Of a DNA stretch of 64,000 nucleotides, positions 21,699 through 32,799 are shown piece after piece. This DNA comes from Angiostrongylus vasorum. Lineage: Eukaryota > Nematoda > Chromadorea > Rhabditida > Metastrongylidae. The stretch is taken from assembly GCA_018806985.1 (NCBI GenBank), contig JADANN010000251.1, positions 878,001-942,000 on the forward strand, in the 5' to 3' direction. The notes under the pieces were generated by a model that did no database searches, had not been told where the DNA came from, and saw only the letters and a program-made list of their open reading frames with translations. Position numbers and translations under genes: made by a program. Positions within the stretch are counted from its first letter, which is position 1, and each line of letters begins with the position of its first letter.

Positions 21699-22256
21699 TC
21701 ATAGAGTTGCAAAGATATGCGTCCATGATTTAGCAGCAGCTTCGAGAATAAGAGAACACAGAAAAAAAGCTAGGAAAATAAGAACCATATAAACAAAGGG
21801 ATAAACAGTCATTGTTGAAACACTGTGAACCAGGTGAGTCACACATGAGTCATGGTTATCGTATTGAATGGCTGGATACAAAAAAATGCAGAAATAAACT
21901 CAACATAGGCTACAAAAAACCTCCAAATGCTGATAGTGATGTGATTATATAGTGGAGCATAGTAATAAAGGAGTAATATGGCAGCAGTAAACAGTAAGAC
22001 CTAAGAACAGCAGCATACGCAAAATGCATACCTCTAGAGCGGTAGAGTAAGACTTCTCCTAGAAACCCGTCATGTTCCTAATCTCTCAAGTGCTCTAGTT
22101 ATCGGAAAACTATAGCCTACTGTAGAAAAACCAATGAAACCGTGACGACATAAGATTAGGAATGGTCGTATTTGTCTGACCCACAAAGTTAGGCCTTGGT
22201 ACCAATGGGTTAAATTGTAACTGAAGCTCAGACGCAAAGCACAAATGTACGGTGAC
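21699..22256 (-). CDS. possible exons of a membrane protein, including a C-terminal transmembrane exon
   Basis: A block ending TGA at 21699 begins after a strong TTTTTTGTATCCAG acceptor (about 21863). It reads QYDNHDSCVTHLVHSVS, then a clear membrane span (FVYMVLIFLAFFLCSLIL), then a short tail. A second block (about 22256-22131) follows GTGCAG and ends before GTTTTTC; it reads KMAVTVHLCFASELQLQF and NPLVPRPNFVGQTNTT. They may belong to one type I membrane protein with the tail inside the cell. Splice phase between them was not established, and no family is recognised. Confidence 0.35.
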
Positions 22257-23889
22257 AGCCATTTTCATTACTGAATCTGCACTCAGCAGAGGAGTTAGAT
22301 ACATTCAGAATGAAGTTGGTACGGTATATATGATGGCAAATAATTTAGCACGCTAAAAATGGAAATAAATAAGTGGACGCTACTGCAAGGAACCAGGCAT
22401 GCATTTGACAGTGGAAGTTTTAGCAACAAACGACAGACAAAGAGATGGTGAAAAACAGGCGAACAAGTTTTTTCTACAACACTCCAATTACTTTCATAGT
22501 AACATGTTTCTCGAGCTTGCGTGTTTCACAGACTGCATATACACCGTGTCATAAGAAGTAAAGTAAATGCCTAGTGGAAGTCTCCCCTTCTGGAACACTG
22601 AGGACTTCCAAATGATGGCTTTTTTCATAATACGACTTAGAACAAGCCGCGCTCTGTGGGAAGTAACAACCTACCTGGTGCGTGCAAGGTCAGCGTCGCT
22701 AACCACCCTGTCCGTTACCACACAGATCGATATCGGAGCGAATTTTGAGGAAAATAAACATTCACAAGGACTTCGTACTAGAAATCCCTGTCATTATTAA
22801 TTCATACTAGAAATCCTAGAAAAAATGACTCGAGAAGTTCGAAGAGATCTTGTCCAATAATAATTTCCAAATAGGTGATAGAACAAATCCATGCATAGAA
22901 TCCGCAGTCACCGTTTCCTAATACCACAAAGCAGTAAAGATAAAGCTGCAAGTTTTTACCAATAGCGGTGTCAAACGTTACTGTTTCCTAATAATACTAG
23001 TAATTTGATAGAATCTTATATTTTATGTAGACAATCGTTTGAGCGAGTCACGAACAGGATAACTACAGAGCCAGGAGCGGAGCTATTTGAGTGATTTGTG
23101 ACGCCACATATAGACCACCAGCACGACCTCAGTGGGAGACACACGAAGTCGCCCAACCCTGTACGTTCAGGCTCACGAAGCAGCTTTCGCAACGAACAAA
23201 TTTCGTGTGAAAAAAAGTTTGTACATGCAAATGCAATCATATTTCTAAACTACTTCTCGACAACTCGTTCTGAAACCGTAGGTCGGTGGCACCGAACAAT
23301 GTACTACTTTCCAATGCAACCATTACGGATATTTATACACGCTTTTCTACCGTATACCTTTATAGTCATTTACTCTACTCCGAATAAGAAAAACAAACTA
23401 TGTAAACCAATGAAGTACTAAGAAAGGGTCAATTTGGATAGTAGTTGATATTGCAATAATTACTTATGGAAACATTGGGTAGAGAAGAATTGTCAAGCAA
23501 AATTGGTGTTCTAGTAGCTCAAAGCAACACTATGAACTCTAGAAATCTGCTGGAGCAGGTGAAGAACCAAGCTAGAAATAACATAACAAACATTCATACT
23601 GTACATACTCTCTGAATACCTAGGAAACTAGAAATATAATAGTTGGGCAAATATTTAACGAAAACTAATTCGTCGTCTTCACATCTTCGTGATGGTGTAG
23701 ATTCTCAAGTTTTAATTTGTTCTGGCATAAAAGTTTCGTAAAAGCTGTAAAAAAGAGTTCACACCTCGAGAAATGTATAATCAACGTTTCCATTATGAAG
23801 AAATCTACAGAGCGGCTATCAACAATATGAATAATCGAAGGTAAGAGTGAAGCAATCAGGTCTATCAATAAGCCACTGGTGCGAGCCAT

Positions 23890-24495
23890 TTATCCATTCG
23901 TCCCACTTTCCACTAGAGTCTCTGAGTTCTTTTCCAGCAGTGCATCCTCAAGAGCCTTCCACTCCTCGTCAAAGTTGTCCAAAAACTTAGTTCGCTCAAT
24001 CTCCAGAAGACTTGGCTTCTCCTCCAGTGGAATCATTTTCCTTCTACTTCGCGGTAACATTTTTGGGTCCACAGGTATCCCTCTCTTTTCTTTGTACTTC
24101 GCCTCGAACTGCAAAATTGTCTCCACATCAGAATTCCATTCGTAACCACTGGGTGAGCCAACAAGCAGATGACGCAACTTTCCTCCTGAGAGCAAGTCGA
24201 TTTTTTCGAATTCCTCATCAGACATTTTTGGAATCTCCCTGCGAATTGTACTGGTAATTATTGGTTTGTCATTGTCACAAACTACTGGCCGTTCGTTCAC
24301 GTTCCCGCCGACATAGAACAGGCGACCGTTATCATCTTCAGCAAACATATTTCCCTTTGCGTCTTCGACAATATTGGGGTTTTGTAGCAAACGCAAATCA
24401 GCCTCTAGTGTTTGAAGCTCATGTTCATAGTCAATTCCAAGAACCTTCAAGTTCGGTATAGTTCCTTCCAGAAGCAGCGCAGCTTTACCAAGATT
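23890..24495 (-). CDS. large terminal exon of an unrecognised charged, soluble protein
   Basis: An uninterrupted 202-codon frame ends in a stop at 23890 and is preceded by an acceptor (CTTCTTAAG) ending at 24496. It opens NLGKAALLLEGTIPNLK, then IDYEHELQTLEADLRLL, a middle section with GRLFYVGGNVNERP and IPKMSDEEFEKIDLLSGG, and a C-terminal acidic/basic part with KMIPLEEKPSLLEIER. It is rich in Glu, Lys and Leu, has no membrane segment or signal peptide, and probably forms coiled coil near the start. The frame looks under coding constraint. No in-frame ATG precedes the hydrophobic start of the exon, so upstream exons must exist; a candidate lies at 24.80-25.16 kb. Function not recognised. Confidence 0.7.
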   Translation of the reverse strand, partial: NLGKAALLLEGTIPNLKVLGIDYEHELQTLEADLRLLQNPNIVEDAKGNMFAEDDNGRLFYVGGNVNERPVVCDNDKPIITSTIRREIPKMSDEEFEKIDLLSGGKLRHLLVGSPSGYEWNSDVETILQFEAKYKEKRGIPVDPKMLPRSRRKMIPLEEKPSLLEIERTKFLDNFDEEWKALEDALLEKNSETLVESGTNG

Positions 24496-24799
24496 CTTAA
24501 GAAGTGAGCAACCAAAAAATTATTCATATTATCACAGATTTTGTTATTTCTAAACTATAAGACTTTGTTTCCAAATTTTATGCCTTCTCGACCGTATTGC
24601 ACATAACTTTAAAGAAAAAATCTTGCCCCAAATTGCTATCTTAACGCCTGTATCCCTACATAAACGCCTATGTCCCTAGATAACCTATTTATTTACATGA
24701 TGCGACATCTAACACTGCGTCGATTATAGTAACTATTAACTAAATAGCTCTTATTTTCTATAATATCGTATGTTTACGACAGCAACCATATTTACCAGT

Positions 24800-25160
24800 A
24801 ACCACATCTATCCTTGCACATTCTGCAAATTGTTTCTTAGCGACCATCTCATGCACTTGCTTCACAGCTTGCCGAAAAGAAGTTCTCTAACTTCTTCTTA
24901 ACAACTGTTCTTCTCCATCCGATAGTTCGGGCACTGAAGAAGCAGCTACCAGCTGCAGGCACTTTTTAATATCTGCCGTTCCAATCTACTTTTTGTACAA
25001 GCTACACTGCATCGCTGTCATACGTATTTTCTATGAAAGCTTTGTATAGCCTTCACAAACATTCCAGAATCTCCCTCTGAGCACTGCCTCTAGTTCCTTC
25101 TGTCAAACCGCCCATTACAATTAATTAGTTTTCCAGTGCTTCGCCCGGTTTCGTTCAAGT
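24800..25160 (-). pseudogene. degenerate coding-like stretch upstream of the 23.9-24.5 kb exon
   Basis: Minus-strand frames here read like protein (VAASSVPELSDGEEQLL, QAVKQVHEMVAKKQFAECA ending RIDVVTG before GTAAAT, and further upstream QREILECL...RLYKAFIENTYDSDAV). They contain in-frame TAG/TGA/TAA codons and at least one frame change. It could be the 5' part of the neighbouring gene split by introns I mis-drew, or a decayed copy. The best donor does not join in phase with the 24495 acceptor. Confidence 0.35.
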
Positions 25161-25989
25161 GTTTCTCTCGTGCTTTGCTAAATTATGCTCAGCCCGTTTA
25201 AATAGATACCGTCAGATTGTTTATATTGTATTGCCATTACTGCTATGAATGGTTATAACCAAGGCTCGAGAAAGTGTTCTGTGGCAACAATAAAAAGTCT
25301 CGCGTGGCAAACTCGTGCAAAGTCGACCATTCTACATCGAGGTAGTAATTACTGGGTGCCGAAGACTGACTCGAATACCCACTGAACAACTAACACATCG
25401 ATCTCAGCACCTTAAATCGATTCATTGTCTCGCACCCATCATCTAGAAAGGCTTTCGTATTTGTGAGTGGGTTTGACTAATACTTCAGGATTTGATTTTC
25501 TTCAAGAATTTCTCTGAATGCTGGTCAAGTTCATTATTGTTGAAATCCTGGGATAACTCAAGCACAGAGTTCCTAGGTATTTAATGCAAGAAGATGTCGG
25601 CACTACTGGCTATGCGTGTACTATTACATAGGACCTCGAACAATCCTTATATCGATTTGTATTGAAGAGGCTACTCGAATTCAACATGAGAGCCTAGAAG
25701 ATGAAGAGGATAAGAGACAATAAGCTGCTATTGAAGAGCATGTAAAGGTTTATGAGCGGTTTTAAGACACCTCAAAAGAGGTGCAAGTTAAAAAAGCCCC
25801 CTACAAATAGATACAATATGCGTTCAACAAAAGGAAATGAGGTTAAACAGTTCCTTCTGCACTTCCTTAACGCTATGATGAAAATAATCCATTTCTTAGT
25901 AGTATGACAACCAATGTTGTTTGAGTGCCAATGGTACTGGACAAAGTCCCAAACATATATTTATTTATATGATCTCATAAACTGATCTT

Positions 25990-26635
25990 CTTTAGCTGAT
26001 GCGAGGTTGGTATAGGTCTTCGTTGTTCTTGTTGTTGGTGTTGTTGGTCGATGGCTGACGTTTCGGCGATTTCGCCTTCCTCAGAGCCTGGACGTATTTT
26101 ATATTAGAATACTCCAATTATTCGGTGGAAAAGGATAAAGTATTAATGACGATTAAAGTTTCAAAGAGATGGTGGGTTAGGATGCTACGGTCAAACTGAA
26201 AGGCACCATGATGTTACGTGTGGGACTGGCCCACGCGTTGTTCACGTGGGATCGCGAGCACGACACACCCCGGTGTCAAAATATCACCCTGAAACAGGGC
26301 GCCAGGTCACGTGTGACAGTGAGGCATTCGTCTTTCCGGTTCATCTTTAGACCTCTGAAATTTATCCAAAACCCTTCAAGAGTTTGCGCGTTGATGCTCT
26401 CGACTCCTGCGCCAGGATCCGCACAGTCACTTCAAAACCATCGCCATTGTGCTCTTGTGCCCTATGCGTACCTAGAGGAGTGTTTTGACGAATTTTGACT
26501 TCCCATCTAGATGTTCTTTTATGTGGACACAAAGTGGTCTACCCGTGTTACATGAGATCAAGTATATTATACCTGAACTCATGCAATCCCCGTATCTCCC
26601 GTTAGGACAGATCATACAGTTTTCTGAGCTGCACA
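25990..26635 (-). repeat. inverted 5' copy of the Penelope 3' end
   Basis: The reverse complement of this segment matches 28725-29430: the GIY-YIG code (minus strand 26783-26472, lacking the ACDEEYIGE part by a small deletion), the 3' untranslated part and the hammerhead-like motif at about 26068-26095. Both ends of the element therefore carry the same terminal sequence in opposite orientation, a known form of Penelope pseudo-LTR. The element is bounded by the matching tails GATCTTCTTTAGCTGATGCG (about 25990) and its reverse complement at about 29405. Confidence 0.85.
26066..26100 (-). ncRNA. hammerhead-ribozyme-like motif (inverted Penelope copy)
   Basis: On the minus strand: CTGAGGA, A, GGCGAAATCGCC, GAAA, CGTC, then AGCC. 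Same core and stem II as the copy at 29.31 kb with one loop change, in the opposite orientation. Confidence 0.65.
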
Positions 26636-28724
26636 ACTTGTACAATTTCCGACCTGTAAGAGACGTATTGTCATTAAGACAGAAAATCGTCTTAATGCGA
26701 CAAAAGACCCACTTTCTACACCGCTGCTTAAAACATCGAATTATTCCTAACTTTATAAAGCGTAGGAAATTATGTGTGTACAAAGAAAACCATTGTGCTC
26801 AGCATTTGGAGAGGAATCTTTGGGAGAGAATAGTAGCTGGGTCTAAATCGGTATGCGAGAAGATTCGGTGTGATATTAAGAGCAAGTTAAGGAAAAAGTT
26901 TGAAGATCTATCACGCCGCTCAAAAAGGTCAAATCAAAGGACCACCGCTGGTCAAGTTGCAAGTAAAATCCCTGAAATAGACTGCGCACCAAGAACATCC
27001 AGGGTTACTATGCTAGGAGGCATAACGCTTCCGGAAAATGCCCGTTCATTGTTAGAATTGGGTCCGAGTTTTGCGCCTAGTCAACCCATTTCTAAACCAA
27101 TCCTGCGCAGGGTCACTTGTATGTAGTCTGCATGAACTTCAAAATCAGCTACGTTACAGGGTTAGGCTAGAAAGGTTAGGTAAAGTAATACCAAAGGGGG
27201 AACTACCTCCAATACCTTTTGCCCGAACATTCTTTAAACAAGAGCTACCAAATAGCGATATTAACCCTACATTTCGTTTATTTTCCGACGAAATTCTCGG
27301 CATACTTAATCACTACCAAAAAAGAAAAATAAGCTCCAACCTCAAACACCAACAAAAATGTGGTATGCGCCAGGTTAGAGAGCTCTTGAATTAAAAATCT
27401 GTTAGACTTTCTATTAGTGATAAAGGTGGAGAATTTGTAGTAATTCCTAGTCAGTTAGATATTAGAATAACAGAGGAGCATCTCAATGATATTTCTCTCT
27501 ATCGAACATCCTCTGAAAAAGAATATAGAAATCAATACCGGAAATTAAATCAAGAATGGGTCAACACGGCATAGGCCGCAGATTTAAAGCCTTCAGTTAT
27601 TTCTCTACTTAAAAATGAACATCCAATTTGCCCTGTCCTTTACTTGCCTATTAAAGCACAAGCTTACTTCAACTGAAGATATTACATCAACGAACCCATC
27701 ACCATTTAAAGTTAGACCCATCATCAGTTGTATAGGCGGGCCAACGGATAGAATAACGTGGTTCCTAAACCTTATCCTGACCCAGTTGCTAAAATTCATT
27801 CCAACCCATCTACCTAACAACAAAATATTTCTAGACCACCTACGGTGCGCGCAACCAAACTGCACGCATGTAATAGAGTCATTCGATGTTACTTCACTTT
27901 ATACCAACGTGTCGAATGATTCCGCTATGCAAGCCATTCTCGAGTTGCTGGTAGAGCACGAAAAGAATATAAAAATGTACGGCTTGTCGATTGCGCAGCT
28001 AATGACTCTCTTAAAACAGTGTCTTAGTTGTTCAATCTTCAGGTGGTCTGGTAAATATTTTGCACAAATTAGAGGGTTGGCCATGGGACAGCGTTTAGCA
28101 CCAAGCCTTGCCATCGCTTTCATGTCTAAGGTGGAAGCTCCAGTTCTCGACCACCGACCCTTACTCTACTGTCGATACATAGACTACTGCTTCATCGTCT
28201 GTTGCACACAAGAACAGATGGATGAGTGCTTTGAATTGTTAAACCGACAGCCAGAGTATATAAAATTTACACGAGAAAAACCAACCGAAAACTGGCTTCC
28301 ATTCTTAAACATCCAAATAAAGCTCTCAGAAAGTGGCTATGTAACAATACTAGTTCACTACCTCTCCTCTCATCCTTCACACGTGAAAAAAGCACTTATC
28401 AAAAACATGTACCGTACGGCTAAAAATGTGTGCACAGGAGAAGAGGAAAGGAAGGAATCGTAAAACCTAGCACGAAAAATTGCCATTTCCAATGGCTACG
28501 ACGTAGAAGCCACTCGGCTTAGACAAAAACGTAGGGTAGTTCCCCAAAATAATGTTTCGGACGTAAGTACGATCACTTTTAAGCTACCCTTCATATCAAA
28601 TGAAATAAGTTACGCCATTAAGAGATGCTTAAGAAAAAGTGGTCTTGAAAATTATATAACGATTAATGACATCCCACCCAATACCCTACGCCGTCAGTTA
28701 GTTCGCGACCGCCTCTATGATCGT

Positions 28725-29048
28725 TTGTGTAGCTCAGAAAACTGTATGATCTGTCCCAACGGGAGAAACGGGGATTGCATGAGTTCAGGTATAATATACT
28801 TGATCTCATGTAACGCATGCGATGAGGAATATATTGGGGAAACGGGTAGACCACTTTGTGTCCGCATTAAAGAACATCTACATAGGAAAGTTAAAATTCG
28901 TCCAAACACTCCTCTAGGTACGCATAGGGCACAAAAGCACAACGGCGATGATCTTGAAGTAACTGTACGGATCCCAGCGCAGGAGTCGAAAACATCAACG
29001 CGCAAACTCCTGAAAGGTTCTGGACAAATTTCAAAAATCCAAAGATGA
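28725..29048 (+). CDS. GIY-YIG endonuclease domain of the Penelope-like element
   Basis: An open 107-codon segment with a Cys-rich lead (CSSENCMICPNGRNGDC), then SGIIYLISCNACDEEYIGE and TGRPLCVRIKEHL, the GIY-YIG-type catalytic core with its Arg and downstream His. A HRAQKHNGDDLEV block follows. In Penelope-type elements this domain nicks the target DNA. The full protein is split from the RT by a stop, so this is a domain remnant rather than a functioning gene. Confidence 0.85.
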   Translation: MCSSENCMICPNGRNGDCMSSGIIYLISCNACDEEYIGETGRPLCVRIKEHLHRKVKIRPNTPLGTHRAQKHNGDDLEVTVRIPAQESKTSTRKLLKGSGQISKIQR

Positions 29049-29310
29049 ACCGGAAAGACGAATGTCTTCTCACTATCACACGTGACCCGGCGCCCTATTT
29101 CAAAATGATACTTTGACCCTGGGGTATGTCGTGATCGCGACCCCAAGTGAACAACGCGTGGGCCAGTCCCACTCGGAACATCACGGTGAGTAGCCTTTCA
29201 CTTTGACCGCAGCATCCCAACCCACCATCTACTTAAAACTTTGATCTTCATTAATACTTTAGCCTTTTCCACCGAATAACTAAAGTATTCTAATATAAAA
29301 TACGTCCAGG

Positions 29311-29345
29311 CTCTGAGGAAGGCGAATTCGCCGAAACGTCAGCCA
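29311..29345 (+). ncRNA. hammerhead-ribozyme-like motif (Penelope 3' end)
   Basis: CTGAGGA, then A, a self-pairing GGCGAATTCGCC hairpin (stem II), GAAA and CGTC: the type I hammerhead layout found in Penelope-like elements, with a very short stem III. Core letters CUGANGA and GAAA are intact. Whether stem I (flanking GTCCAGGCT / AGCC) pairs well enough to cleave was not computed. Confidence 0.65.
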
Positions 29346-29430
29346 TCGACCAACAACACCAACAACAACGACAACGACAACGAAGACCTATACCAACCTC
29401 GCAAAGAAGATCAGTTTATAAGATCATATA

Positions 29431-31729
29431 AATAAATATATCAACTACCTATGCCGAGTTTTATAGAAAGTCGGTCTTTTGAGTTATTAAAAGTGCCAAA
29501 GACTTTACGAAGTCAAGTCCAAACCAGACAGAAATTAGTAACTCTTTTTTTTATGGACGACATAAGAGACTGTTCACTAGAAGATTCCGCCGAACCTGTT
29601 ATACCAGAACACCGTCGATAAAACGGTAAAGTGCATCAAGAATTGCAGAGTTGGATACAGACATTCAAAATTGAAAACGTTCAGTTTTGGAGTCTGACGT
29701 CTTACTAAGAAATCTACACTAAAAAAAACCTTTAAAAATTAGGGATACGAAACAAATCCTCTACCAAAACAGGACGCCTCACTAACCGACCAGCACCTTT
29801 TTAGACATCTTATAAGTAGTTGATAAGAAGGTATTATGTAGGAACCAATAAGGCACTAATGATCATGCTCCGGATGATTCCAAAACTCAAAGGAGTAGAC
29901 ACTTTGTTTTAGAAGGCAAAAAATATAGACATAAAAAATTACATCTTCCTGAATGAAATCTATAAACATAGAAGATGTGACCACACTTCACCTTGGCACT
30001 GATTCCTTCTAAACGGAGATATTTGAGCGACTTCAACATTTTCAATCCCATGAGTCCTGAAACAGTTCAGACGCTCACGATATTAAACATCACATGATCC
30101 CTAACAAACAGTGAGCAGCCATATCCCTTTGTGTTCATGGCAAGTTGATATCCATTAGATTGTGCCAATAGTAAGGCAATTTCTTTAAAAATGGAACGAA
30201 GTCGTTAAGTCATTCCCAATGATATTTCGATAACTGCACACAATTCCTTGATAACTAGAGCGCTTGAGGAAGTGAGGATTTGATAAACTAATAAAGAAAC
30301 ATTGCACCATTGCTTGAAGATCATACATTACTATGTCAAAGCTATACTATTTTGAGATTTTTTCGAGTGAAAATCAAGGTGGTAATACAAATTAAGGAGT
30401 TTGAAATCTTTAACACAAGAATGGCAACCGCATACATTAATAGCAGACACTAAGGTTGGATGGAGTTTTCTTTGTTCTGTACGCTCGAAGTAAGAAATTC
30501 AGAAATTTAGATTAAAAAAAGGCAAAGAAATAAGATCTCTGGGCTCCACAGAAAGAAGGAGTGGGATTTGATCTTTGTAGACATCTTCAAATTTCCGCAT
30601 CGTGCTGGCACGGATCTACATATTCTAATGGTTTCTATTTAAATTGACAATGTTTGTTATGAACTTACATGAAAATAAAGGGCAATTCGTTTGGCAAAGA
30701 CTCCTTCTATTGATACTCTTCGATATAAGAGCAAAGGAAGAGGACATAATCTCAATCTTATCCTTGCCCAGAAAGTTTTCATGAATCAGGAAGTACTGAA
30801 GCGGTGTAAAGAAGTAAAATACCAAGATTCTGGTTGACTAAAAACTAATCAACCGCTTTATGCGTAGTTGGGATGAGTTCATCGATTTACAGCTTGGAGT
30901 TATGTTGATTATTGATATCAGATCACTGAAGTGACATATAATACAGTTATACGTTAAAGTGCATTTATGATTCGTAGTGAAAAGTCTCTCGCCTTTCCCA
31001 ACGTCATCGTCGCTTGATATTAGTACTACCCTGTCATCTTAACTCTTAAGTGATCCGAGTGGGTCTCTATAAATTGTGGATGTACAAATCAAGCTGGTGC
31101 AACAGAGAGAAGGTGACCATGCTCTTAAGACACCTGGGCTTCGGAGCAAGAACTTAGTTCTGTGTTCAACCCTCCGTGAGCAATTTTAGGACTAACCACG
31201 TTATCAACGGCCGGAGATTGTTTACAAGGTGGAAAACCTGTTCAATGCTGTTATTATCCGTAATTTACGCCCTTTATTACCCGTTGTGTCACAATGACGT
31301 CCTGAATTCCCACAATCAACGCTGGACTTGGGGAGGCTCCCAATGGAGAGCACCACAACAAAGACGACAGTGATCTAAATCGAAGGTCCTGCCAAACCGA
31401 TGTTTTCTCAAGACATTATACGAGACTGGACCACCGTCTCTTTCGTAAAGGAATACTTTTTTTCGCAGTGAAGACAGAAAACTGCAAAATTCAAGAAATA
31501 AAATACCAAAACCACGATAAATTGGGATTTACTCAGAGCGTTCGAGTTTAGGGAAAATGTCGTTATAGTCTACAACGTTATCACGACAGTGGTGAATTCT
31601 AGTTCGATAGTCACTAAGAGACGTCACTCTCAGGAATAATCAAGGTCCTACGACAAAGACAAATCGCAGAAGCCGTTGACAATCACCACTTCACTTCCGA
31701 ACGTATAAAGCTCTGCAACAGGAAGATTT
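29431..31729. other. no gene seen
   Basis: AT-rich sequence after the Penelope element with only short frames; none has family resemblance or paired splice sites that I could find. Confidence 0.45.
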
Positions 31730-32740
31730 TAAAAAACCGTAGGAAGACAAGAGCAGAGTAATGGCCGAATCTGAAGGATTCTGGAAGCGCATTCTTAGTG
31801 GCCGTTGAAACTTCGCCAATAACAAGACCAAGACGATCGTACTCCGATGTCCCAGACGAATCACCTACGGCTGCTGGAAAACCCAACTTACTCCATACGA
31901 AATTAAGGAGATTAGATATGTAGGCTCCACGGTTGTCCTTTCCAAAATCCGACCTGCTCTTTCGTCGTTTAAGAACAGTACAACAGTTGGACCACACAGC
32001 ACAGTCTGAACATTTAATGAACTTCTGCCAATCCTCACAACACTCATCAACACATTGGCTCGACTCATCATACGGTGTCTGCAAGAACAGCAAAGCTCCT
32101 AACGAATGGAAATCCATAAACACCCCTTTTTTTTTGCAAAAAAAAAACTGCCTACCCGCCGACTACGAACTGCCGGAGTCATGGTGAGAAGAAACGAGAG
32201 AACACTCGATGAATGACAGCCATGTGAACAAGCAAGTTTTCAGAAAGGATTCATCACGATGGACCACATCCACATGATAAGAGGACTCAATGAAGTATTG
32301 CGAAAGTATAAGAGAGCGCTCTGGTTTACATTCATCGATTTAAAGAAAGCTTTTGATTTAGTTGAGATTAGAAGCTTCGGACGACCAAGGCGTCCTTTAT
32401 CAGTACATAAAGATTCTCCATGAGTTACACAAAAATTTCACAACCAGAATATCACCAATTTTAATATTGACGTAAAGAGAGATGTTCCACAAGGCGATAC
32501 CATCTCGTCAAAATTATTTACCGTCATCTTCAAGAACGTCATGCGACACTGGAATGGGGAACATGAGGGAAGAAATCGATGGTGGGCAATTACACCATAT
32601 TCGTCTTGCTGATAAGATCATTCTTGTAAAATTACGGATTAGCTATAGAGAACAAATGTTTGCCGACTACCACAACACTTAAAGACGCCTGTTGGTCAAC
32701 TAAATCTCAATAAAACAATGTTCATGAGTTTTTGGACTTA
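31730..32740 (+). mobile_element. decayed RTE-type LINE (linker and RT part)
   Basis: Collinear with 4.87-5.95 kb of the RTE copy: the linker with LARLI near 32060, FQKGFITMDHIHMIRGL near 32250, the FIDLKKAFDLVE block near 32330, KISP near 32450, RGDTISSKLFT near 32500 and DGGQLHHIRLADKIILV near 32580. The catalytic FADD has become LADK, so the RT is dead. A TTCGTCTTCG-repeat region closes it at about 32.77-32.80 kb. Confidence 0.75.
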
Positions 32741-32799
32741 TTTCTCCATATAGAATGCTTCGACTTGGTCTTCGTCTTCGTCTTCGTCATAGCTTAATG

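Larger units (their letters stand above)
25990..29430 (+). mobile_element. Penelope-like retroelement, nearly full-length but inactivated
   Basis: Penelope-like elements encode a telomerase-like RT plus a GIY-YIG endonuclease. Order seen: N-terminal region (26640-27126) with VTMLGGITLPENARSLLELG, a second block in another frame (27130-27394), SDKGGEFVVIPSQ near 27425, the RT (27615-28463) with PIISCIGGPTDRITWFLN, IESFDVTSLYTNV, RGLAMGQRLAPSLAIAFM and YCRYIDYCFIVC, then the endonuclease (28725-29048). The expected YxDD is YIDY, a lost catalytic Asp. Stops fall at 27392, 27571 and 28461, with a frameshift near 27.1 kb. The 5' side (25990-26635) is an inverted copy of the 3' end (28725-29430). 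Confidence 0.9.

Noticed and set aside
26485..27126. 213-codon ORF as an independent host gene
   Set aside because: Its first 50 codons are the antisense of the inverted Penelope end, and the rest is the Penelope N-terminal region.
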